This document shows, piece after piece, positions 5,902 through 11,040 of a stretch of DNA of 11,040 bases. A program made the position numbers and the translations under genes. This DNA comes from Gammaproteobacteria bacterium (GTDB lineage: Bacteria > Pseudomonadota > Gammaproteobacteria > Competibacterales > Competibacteraceae), in assembly GCA_020047885.1 (NCBI GenBank), contig JAIFNF010000293.1:1-11040 (forward strand). The letters are read 5' to 3'. Every line of letters starts with the position of its first letter. The stretch's first letter is position 1. The notes below the pieces were generated by a model. That model worked only from the letters and a program-made list of their open reading frames with translations, searched no databases and was not told the origin of the DNA.

Positions 5902-5929
5902 TTATCGTCTTTTAACCTGAGGTGCCGAC

Positions 5930-5990
5930 CTCCCGAACCACCCCGTCGCTTCGCGCCACCCCTCCTTAGCCAAGGAGGGGAATCCGGGAG
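5930..5990. repeat. REP-like palindrome between cytochrome c4 and resB
   Basis: A perfect 9-bp inverted repeat, CCCCTCCTT (5959-5967) and AAGGAGGGG (5972-5980), has a 4-base loop. It lies inside a weaker outer stem, CTCCCG (5930-5935) with CGGGAG (5985-5990). Elements of this form are typically dispersed intergenic repeats. It may protect the 3' end of the cytochrome c4 message. It is not followed by a T run. Confidence 0.6.
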
Positions 5991-6063
5991 TCCAACGATC
6001 ATCGGAAAAAGCTATAACAGCAAGAAGACCCGGTCAACCGGGCGGATACGGGCTTGAATCTGA

Positions 6064-6088
6064 GGGCGGCTTTCGAGTCGCCCTTTTT
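6064..6088 (+). terminator. Rho-independent terminator after cytochrome c4
   Basis: The 8-bp stem GGGCGGCT / AGTCGCCC (6064-6071 with 6076-6083, one G-U pair) closes a TTCG tetraloop and runs directly into TTTTT (6084-6088). A smaller hairpin, CCCGG TCAA CCGGG (6029-6042), precedes it. This is a textbook intrinsic terminator reading rightward, and it separates cytochrome c4 from resB. Confidence 0.88.
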
Positions 6089-6175
6089 CGTTGCACCTTC
6101 CAACCCGAGCGCGGGAACGATGATCCGCTGGTCGGGTCACAGTCAGGCATTCGCCCCTACCTTGAAAACCCCTTC

Positions 6176-8185
6176 GTGAACGATACCGCCGCCGCGCCGC
6201 CTTCCCGCCGGCATACCCTGAGCTGGGTATTGCTGGAATTTCTCGGTTCCATGAACCTCGCCATTACCCTGCTGGTGGTGGTCGCCATCGCGTCGGTGAT
6301 CGGCACGGTCTTGCAGCAGAATCAGCCTTATCCCGATTACATCCTCAAGTTCGGCCCGTTCTGGTTTGACACCTTTCTGCAACTGGGGCTGTACGATGTT
6401 TACGGCACGGGCTGGTTTATCAGCATCCTCGCCTTCCTGATTTTGTCCACCAGCGTCTGTATTTACCGGCAAGCGCCGATGTTATGGCGGGAGATGACCC
6501 GCTTCCGTACCCAGGTGCGGCTGGATTCATTGCGCGGTTTTCACCAGCGCGCCGAGTGGCGATGGCCGAATCAGCGTCCCGACGGGGCGCTACAGGCGGT
6601 CAGCGACCTGCTCCAGAAACGCGGCTACCGCTGGAAGGTTGCCGATCATGGCGATCATCACATCGTGGCGGCGGTGAAGGGTCGCGTTAATCGCCTGGGC
6701 TATCTGTTGACTCATACCGCTATTGTGGTCATCGGGATCGGTGGTTTGCTGGACGGCAACCTGTGGCTGAAAATACGGGAATGGCGCGGTGAATTGCGTA
6801 TTGAAACCCGCGATCTGGCCGCCCGTGACCTGCCCCCGGAAAGTCGGCTGGCACCGGGCGTCATCCCGGCCTTTCGCGGCAATGTGATGCTACCCGAAGG
6901 TTCCAGCGCCAATTTCATTTTCCTGCGGGTGCGCGATGGTTTCGTCTTGCAGGAACTGCCCTTCGCTATTGAACTGAAGGATTTTCAGGTTGCTTATTAC
7001 GACACCGGTCAGCCCAAGTCCTTTGTCAGCGAGGTGCTGATTCACGATCAGGAACACTTGGGCGACCAGCCGCTGGCCGCGACCATTCGCGTCAACCATC
7101 CGCTGGTGTATCGCGGTTATGCGATCTATCAGTCCGACTTCGGCGATGGCGGCTCCAAACTGGATCTGCAAGCCTGGCCGCTGGCTGCGCCCCGCCCAGA
7201 ACCGGTGGCTGCACAGGGTGAAGTGGGCGAAGCGCTCAAGGTTGGGGGTTCTTCCGGCGCACTGACCCTGGAACTGGACAGCTTCCGATTGTTCAATCTG
7301 TTGCCGGAACCGGACGCCCAACCCGGCGACCGGCGCTTTCGCAACTTTGGGCCGAGCTTTGGTTTCAAGCTGCGCGATGCGACCGGGGAAGCGCGGGAAT
7401 ATTTCAACTACATGGCTCCGGTGCAGATGGAAGGGCGCTGGTTCCATATCAGCGGGATGCGCGCCCAACCCGGCGACCCGTTCATCTACCTGCACATCCC
7501 GGCGGACGCCAAAAGCAGTCCCGAGCGGTTTCTGCGTTTCAACGCCCGGTTACGGGATGCCGACTGGCTGCGTCAGCGCTTTGAACACGCTGCAGTGCCG
7601 GGTGAAAATGCCGACTTCCAGCGTGACTTCAATCGGGTGCGGCTGAATTTGATTGAACTGGTCACGCAAGGCGGCTTTAATGCCGTGGCCGAACGCGCCA
7701 AAGCCGTGGTGCCGGCTGACCGGTTGCAGGAAGCAACGACGCTATACCTCAATATCGTGCGCGACACCTTGGCCGAGGTGTTTGTGGAAATCCTGCGCGA
7801 GGAAGGTATGGCGGTTGAACAGGGCATCGGCGAGCGGGAAGAAGCCTTTTTCAACGATGCGGTATCCGCGCTGGCGGTGCTGCCGACTTACGGATCGCCG
7901 TTCTACCTGCAACTGGCCGGCTTTCAGCAGGTGGAAGCCTCCGGTTTGCAAATCACCCGCAGTAGCGGTGCGGTCGTGGTCTATATCGGCTTTGCGCTGC
8001 TGACCCTCGGCGTCTTCATCCTGTTTTATACTTCCTACCGTCGGTTATGGGTTTGGCTGGCGAATGAAGACGGCGCAACCCGTCTGGCGCTGGCCGGAGT
8101 CGCCAATCGCCGCCAGATCGAGTTTGCCGATGAATTTGCCGGACTGGCGGCGACGCTGGATCGGCGGATAGTGAATAGCGAGTAG
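6176..8185 (+). CDS. resB: Cytochrome c biogenesis protein ResB (Ccs1), System II
   Basis: 669 residues. ResB works with CcsA/CcsB in the inner membrane to move heme outward, hold it reduced and ligate it to apocytochromes. Membrane segments lie at about 25-46 (LAITLLVVVAIASVIGTVL, the family signature), 79-97 and 174-194, the last with His180, a candidate heme ligand. A long periplasmic domain of about 400 residues follows, and a final membrane segment lies at about 600-620. The start is GTG at 6176, since no upstream in-frame ATG fits and the next ATG would delete part of the first helix. No clear Shine-Dalgarno is seen. The last residues (NSE) and the stop are encoded by the TAGCGAG array that follows. 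The gene is separated from ccsB by 74 bases and is probably cotranscribed with it. Confidence 0.95.
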   Translation: MNDTAAAPPSRRHTLSWVLLEFLGSMNLAITLLVVVAIASVIGTVLQQNQPYPDYILKFGPFWFDTFLQLGLYDVYGTGWFISILAFLILSTSVCIYRQAPMLWREMTRFRTQVRLDSLRGFHQRAEWRWPNQRPDGALQAVSDLLQKRGYRWKVADHGDHHIVAAVKGRVNRLGYLLTHTAIVVIGIGGLLDGNLWLKIREWRGELRIETRDLAARDLPPESRLAPGVIPAFRGNVMLPEGSSANFIFLRVRDGFVLQELPFAIELKDFQVAYYDTGQPKSFVSEVLIHDQEHLGDQPLAATIRVNHPLVYRGYAIYQSDFGDGGSKLDLQAWPLAAPRPEPVAAQGEVGEALKVGGSSGALTLELDSFRLFNLLPEPDAQPGDRRFRNFGPSFGFKLRDATGEAREYFNYMAPVQMEGRWFHISGMRAQPGDPFIYLHIPADAKSSPERFLRFNARLRDADWLRQRFEHAAVPGENADFQRDFNRVRLNLIELVTQGGFNAVAERAKAVVPADRLQEATTLYLNIVRDTLAEVFVEILREEGMAVEQGIGEREEAFFNDAVSALAVLPTYGSPFYLQLAGFQQVEASGLQITRSSGAVVVYIGFALLTLGVFILFYTSYRRLWVWLANEDGATRLALAGVANRRQIEFADEFAGLAATLDRRIVNSE

Positions 8186-8227
8186 CGAGTAGCGAGTAGC
8201 GAGTAGCGAGTAGCGAGTAGCGAGTAG
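8176..8227 (+). repeat. Seven-copy TAGCGAG heptamer array at the resB-ccsB junction
   Basis: Seven perfect tandem copies of TAGCGAG run from 8176 to 8224, followed by a final TAG. The array includes the resB stop codon (8183-8185) and fills most of the gap before the ccsB ribosome binding site. With a 7-base period, every 21 bases present TAG in all three frames, so ribosomes in any frame stop here. Confidence 0.95.
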
Positions 8228-8243
8228 TCAGTGACTATCAATC

Positions 8244-8250
8244 AGGAGGT
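8244..8250 (+). promoter_or_regulatory. Strong Shine-Dalgarno of ccsB
   Basis: AGGAGGT is a near-complete anti-16S match, with 10 bases between AGGAGG and the ATG at 8260. It fixes the start and suggests that ccsB is translated on its own initiation and not only by coupling to resB. Confidence 0.8.
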
Positions 8251-8259
8251 CTGTCAATC

Positions 8260-9438
8260 ATGTCGGTAACGCGCGAAGCCATGCTGGAATCGTGGGAGCA
8301 ACCCTCGTTCATTCAGCGATTGAACGCCGGGGATGGCGTGTGGGCGCTGCTGGTCGTTATAGGTTCGGTTTACGCTTGGTGGCTGTACCGGTCCTACATG
8401 GACAGCTATGAGGTCGCCATTCAAATCGGCAGCACCCTGGCGCTGATCGCCTGGGGACAGTACTGGAAACCGGCACGGCTGTTGACGCTGGCCGTGACCA
8501 CGCTGGCCGTACTGGCGCTGTGGCGCTACGGTGCAGATTATGAATTGCGCAAGAGCAGTTTCTGGCTCAAGTATTTTCTGGAAAGCCAGGCGGCATTCAT
8601 GTGGATGAGCGCATTGTATGTGCTGGCCACGCCCACCTATTTCGCGGCAATGTTCACCCGTTCCGAATTTGTCGGTAAAACGGCGACCGCGTTGACCTGG
8701 TGCGCCACGGTGATGGGCTTGACCGGCCTGCTGGTGCGCTGGCGCGAGTCGTATCTGCTGGGCGCAGACATCGGCCATATCCCGGTCAGCAATCTCTATG
8801 AAGTGTTCATTCTGTTCGCGCTAATCACCGCGCTGCTTTATCTATTTTACGAAGACCGCCATCGCACCCGTTCCATGGGCGGCTTTGCGCTGCTGGCGAT
8901 CAGCGGCGCGGTCGGATTCCTGCTGTGGTACACCTTCGACCGTCAAGCGCATCACATTCAGCCGCTGATTCCGGCGCTGCAAAGCTACTGGATGAAGATT
9001 CACGTCCCGGCTAATTTCATTGGCTACGGTGCGTTCGCTCTGGCAGCCATGATGGGGACGGCGTACCTGTTGCGGGCTGGCGCTGAAGCGCGGCGTCCCG
9101 ATGGCCTGCTGGCGCGGGTGTTGCCGCCACTGGATTTGCTGGATGACGTGATGTACAAGGCGATTGCGCTCGGTTTCGCCGCCTTCACGATTGCCACGAT
9201 TCTCGGTGCACTGTGGGCCGCCGAAGCCTGGGGCGGTTACTGGTCCTGGGATCCCAAGGAAACCTGGGCGCTGATTGTCTGGCTGAACTACGCCGCCTGG
9301 TTGCATCTGCGCATGACCCAGGGCTGGCGCGGCGCACCGATGGCCTGGTGGGCGGTGATCGGCCTGTTCGTGACCTTGTTCGCGTTCCTCGGCGTCAACA
9401 TGTTCCTGTCCGGTTTGCATTCCTACGGCACCTTGTAG
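8260..9438 (+). CDS. ccsB: System II heme-attachment protein CcsB (CcsA/ResC family)
   Basis: 392 residues and polytopic. It is the heme-handling partner of ResB in cytochrome c synthetase. Naming varies: ccsA, resC and ccsB are used for this WWD-domain protein. The WWD motif WGGYWSWDPKETWALIVWL lies at 324-342. Candidate heme-ligand histidines are His248 (WMKIHVP) and His387 (SGLHSYG), flanking the WWD domain on the periplasmic side; His349 (WLHLR) is also conserved-looking. About eight hydrophobic segments are visible. The family core begins near residue 110, preceded by an N-terminal extension with two or three membrane segments, common in proteobacterial members. The gene is in tandem with resB and upstream of dsbA. 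Confidence 0.95.
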   Translation: MSVTREAMLESWEQPSFIQRLNAGDGVWALLVVIGSVYAWWLYRSYMDSYEVAIQIGSTLALIAWGQYWKPARLLTLAVTTLAVLALWRYGADYELRKSSFWLKYFLESQAAFMWMSALYVLATPTYFAAMFTRSEFVGKTATALTWCATVMGLTGLLVRWRESYLLGADIGHIPVSNLYEVFILFALITALLYLFYEDRHRTRSMGGFALLAISGAVGFLLWYTFDRQAHHIQPLIPALQSYWMKIHVPANFIGYGAFALAAMMGTAYLLRAGAEARRPDGLLARVLPPLDLLDDVMYKAIALGFAAFTIATILGALWAAEAWGGYWSWDPKETWALIVWLNYAAWLHLRMTQGWRGAPMAWWAVIGLFVTLFAFLGVNMFLSGLHSYGTL

Positions 9439-9492
9439 ACGCGCTGACCGGACGCCCTTTTTCTCCCACCTAATATCCATGGAGTTCATTCG

Positions 9493-10116
9493 ATGCCCAA
9501 CCCGATTCGTTATTGGTTGCTGCTCCTCATGGTTTGCGCGCTGCCGTTGGCGGGATATGCCGCCGACCCGCCGCCGTTTGAACAAGGCAAGGACTATGTG
9601 CGCTTGCCCACACCCGTTCCACCGGCCACGCCGGGCAAGATCGAAGTCGTCGAAATGTTCTGGTATGGCTGCCCGCATTGCTACGATCTGGAACCGGTCA
9701 CGCAGGAATGGCTGAAACGCAAGCCGGAGAATGTCGTGTTTACGCGTATGCCGGTTGCGTTCGGAGCCAACTGGGAACCGGGTGCCCGCGCCTATTACGC
9801 CGCTGAGGCGCTCGGGGTGCTGGATAAACTGCATCCGGTTCTGTTCGAGGCCTTCCATAAAAAGCGCAAGCTCAATACCGAGGATGAATTGGCGGCGTTC
9901 TTTGCTGAACACGGTGTCGATCAGGACACATTCCGCAAAGCGTACAAGTCGTTTCAGACCGAGACCCAGTTGCGGCGCAGCAATCAGTTGGCGCAGCGCT
10001 ACGGGGTGAAAGGGGTGCCCGCCATTATTGTGAATGGCACATACGATGTACGCTCGCCGCGCATGTTTGAGGTCGTGGACTTCCTGATTGCCAAAGAAGC
10101 GCAACCACAGGGCTGA
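9493..10116 (+). CDS. dsbA: Thiol:disulfide interchange protein DsbA
   Basis: 207 residues: a signal peptide (cleavage near Ala23/Ala24) followed by a thioredoxin fold with the DsbA helical insertion. The active site is Cys60-Pro-His-Cys63 in FWYGCPHCYDLEP, the canonical strongly oxidising CPHC. The cis-proline loop is KGVPAIIVNG (cis-Pro at about 176). In the periplasm it introduces disulfides into exported proteins and is reoxidised by DsbB, which is not in the window. GGAG at 9481-9484, 8 bases upstream, supports the ATG. The next gene starts directly after the TGA. The position next to System II genes is functionally sensible, because CxxCH cysteines are DsbA substrates before they must be reduced for heme attachment. 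Confidence 0.96.
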   Translation: MPNPIRYWLLLLMVCALPLAGYAADPPPFEQGKDYVRLPTPVPPATPGKIEVVEMFWYGCPHCYDLEPVTQEWLKRKPENVVFTRMPVAFGANWEPGARAYYAAEALGVLDKLHPVLFEAFHKKRKLNTEDELAAFFAEHGVDQDTFRKAYKSFQTETQLRRSNQLAQRYGVKGVPAIIVNGTYDVRSPRMFEVVDFLIAKEAQPQG

Positions 10117-10926
10117 ATGCAGAGAGCCGGCATGGCCGATGATTACGCCGAGCCGTACCGGTTGCGATTGCTCAGCTACAATATTCAAAGCGGCTTGAGC
10201 ACCTGCAACTACGCTCAATACCTCACACGCAGTTGGAAGCATCTGGTGCCGGTGCCGTCGCGGATGGTCAATCTCGACGGCATCGCCCGGGTTTTGGCGA
10301 ACTATGATCTAGTGGGCTTGCAGGAAGTGGACGCGGGCAGTCTGCGGAGCGGTTTCGTTAATCAGGTCAAATACCTGGCCGATTACGCCGGTTTTGCGCA
10401 CGTCTTTGATCAGTCCAATCGCAAAATCGGCATGATCTCGCAGCACGGCAACGCCCTCCTCAGCCGCATTCGCCCCGACACGATCCATGAACACAAACTG
10501 CCGGGGCGCATTCCGGGACGCGGCGTATTGGAGGTTTGTTTCGGCACCGGTGCCGATGCGCTGCACGTCCTGATCCTGCACATGGCGTTAGGCCGGCGCG
10601 GGCGCTTGCGGCAGATTGAATTTCTGGCGGAACTAACTCGGGAATGCCGCCATGTGATTGTGATGGGCGATCTCAACTGTCGGTCAGACAGCCGGGAGAT
10701 GGCGGTACTACTGGAAAGTGTCCGCCTGTGCGAACCCGCGCCGGGATTGCTCACCTTTCCCAGTTGGCGGCCTGATCGCCAACTCGACCATATTCTGGTC
10801 TCCCCCTCGATCACCGTTGAACGGGTTGAAGTCCTCGATCCGGTTTATTCAGATCATCTGCCTATCGCCATGGAAGTTCGCTTACCGGAGGCATTAAGGC
10901 GTCAGTTCCTGGGTGAAGGCTCCTGA
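10117..10926 (+). CDS. Endonuclease/exonuclease/phosphatase (EEP) family hydrolase
   Basis: 269 residues with all DNase I-like EEP motifs: Asn22 in LSYNIQ, Glu70 in GLQEVDAG, His155 in LILHMALG, Asp185/Asn187 in MGDLNCRSDS, and the closing SDHLP (Asp246-His247), with LDHILVSP at 223-230. These bind one or two divalent metals and cleave a phosphodiester or phosphomonoester. The substrate cannot be read from the sequence; nucleic acid or phospholipid headgroups are possible. There is no signal peptide, so it is probably cytoplasmic. The ATG abuts the dsbA TGA, so it is cotranscribed. An alternative ATG at 10132 (residue 6) is possible. A close relative sits next to dsbA in Pseudomonas as I recall it, so the pairing is conserved. 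Cysteines are few. Confidence 0.9.
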   Translation: MQRAGMADDYAEPYRLRLLSYNIQSGLSTCNYAQYLTRSWKHLVPVPSRMVNLDGIARVLANYDLVGLQEVDAGSLRSGFVNQVKYLADYAGFAHVFDQSNRKIGMISQHGNALLSRIRPDTIHEHKLPGRIPGRGVLEVCFGTGADALHVLILHMALGRRGRLRQIEFLAELTRECRHVIVMGDLNCRSDSREMAVLLESVRLCEPAPGLLTFPSWRPDRQLDHILVSPSITVERVEVLDPVYSDHLPIAMEVRLPEALRRQFLGEGS

Positions 10927-10950
10927 TTAGACGCTGTATAATTCCTCTTC

Positions 10951-10990
10951 TTTGACATCCTCCCCGCCCTAAAGGACGGGGATTCCTGAC
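10951..10990 (-). mobile_element. Terminal hairpin (right end) of an IS200/IS605-group element
   Basis: TTTGACATCCTCCCCGCCC followed by TAAAGGACGGGGATTCCT is the widespread conserved end of tnpB-carrying IS200/IS605-group elements, recognised from memory of the family. The 8-bp stem (10962-10969 with 10974-10981) has one G-U pair when read as minus-strand RNA and a 4-base loop. Such subterminal hairpins are bound by the Y1 transposase TnpA for single-strand excision. The rest of the element lies beyond the window, so presence of tnpA is unknown. Confidence 0.8.
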
Positions 10991-11040
10991 TCACTTCAGA
11001 GCCAGCGATTGATGCCCCAATCGGAGAATGTTCATTGCAG
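10991..11040 (-). CDS. tnpB: C-terminal end of TnpB-like protein (partial, runs off the window)
   Basis: Read on the minus strand, the last 50 bases encode AMNILRLGHQSLALK followed by TGA (10993-10991). The preceding codon is cut by the window edge but ends in CT, as expected for Ala. DxNAAxNIL just before the C-terminus is the conserved tail of TnpB/OrfB proteins, where the Asp is a RuvC catalytic residue; only the part from AMNIL is visible here. TnpB is an RNA-guided endonuclease ancestral to Cas12. Whether the protein is full length cannot be judged. The stop is followed after only a few bases by the element end, as usual. Confidence 0.75.
   Translation of the reverse strand, partial: AMNILRLGHQSLALK

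Larger units (their letters stand above)
10935..11040 (-). ncRNA. 3' part of a probable TnpB omega-RNA with guide
   Basis: In IS200/IS605-group elements with TnpB, the guide RNA covers the 3' end of tnpB and the element end, and its guide is read from the flanking DNA just outside. Here the minus strand gives the tnpB tail, then the hairpin CCCCGTCC TTTA GGGCGGGG (10981-10962), then GGATGTCAA. The following flanking bases, AGAAGAGGAATTATAC (10950-10935), would be the guide. The exact element border is uncertain by a few bases. Whether the RNA is made or active cannot be told from this end alone. Confidence 0.45.

Noticed and set aside
8842..10242. 466-codon open frame on the minus strand across ccsB and dsbA
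   Set aside because: It lies antisense to two clearly conserved genes, its translation has low-complexity Arg/Gln/His-rich character and no recognisable domain, so it is a shadow of GC-rich codon use.
10937..10942. Perfect TATAAT after the EEP gene as a promoter
   Set aside because: No acceptable -35 box lies 16-18 bases upstream and no plus-strand gene follows; only the IS200/IS605-group end does.

Overview
The window looks like a chromosomal segment of a gammaproteobacterium. The evidence is dapF coupled to a DUF484 gene, and the order engB / cytochrome c4 / dsbA / endonuclease-exonuclease-phosphatase (EEP) gene, which I recall from Pseudomonas. Cytochrome c maturation here is System II (ResB-CcsB), as in many beta- and some gammaproteobacteria. 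The short-period dispersed repeats and mobile remnants suggest an environmental, repeat-rich genome. A Competibacter-like lineage is possible, but that is a guess.

Layout. 1-198: a long palindromic repeat and a CCTTTAG heptamer array. 199-3328 (+): three closely spaced genes, namely a GNAT-nitrilase fusion, dapF and a DUF484 gene, the last overlapping dapF. Where many gammaproteobacteria carry xerC next, there is instead a convergent TumE-TumA type toxin-antitoxin operon (4024-3397, -) with a palindromic operator candidate. 4025-4459 has no gene. It holds short tandem repeats and a 174-bp MITE-like element flanked by TTA, with a second copy of the palindromic repeat nested inside. 5110-4460 (-) is engB. 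5293-10926 (+) is a periplasmic redox block: cytochrome c4, resB, ccsB, dsbA and an EEP-fold hydrolase. It is interrupted by a structured cytochrome c4 leader, a REP-like palindrome plus a strong intrinsic terminator, and a seven-copy TAGCGAG array between resB and ccsB. The right edge (10951-11040) is the end of an IS200/IS605-group element on the minus strand: the last codons of a TnpB-like protein and the conserved end hairpin, so an omega-RNA guide would be read from the flanking DNA just left of about 10951.

How the genes fit together. ResB and CcsB carry and attach heme to CxxCH motifs of exported apocytochromes. Cytochrome c4, with two such motifs, is an obvious local client. DsbA, the periplasmic disulfide oxidase, acts on the same cysteine pairs before heme attachment. 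EngB is a ribosome-assembly GTPase reading away from this block. DapF makes meso-diaminopimelate for lysine and peptidoglycan. The TA module, the MITE-like element, the dispersed repeats and the TnpB element form the accessory layer over this otherwise conserved core. I see no wholly new multi-gene system. The best leads are the TA operon with its possibly leaderless promoter/operator, the nested repeat/MITE, the frame-cycling heptamer array inside an operon, and the TnpB guide at the right edge.
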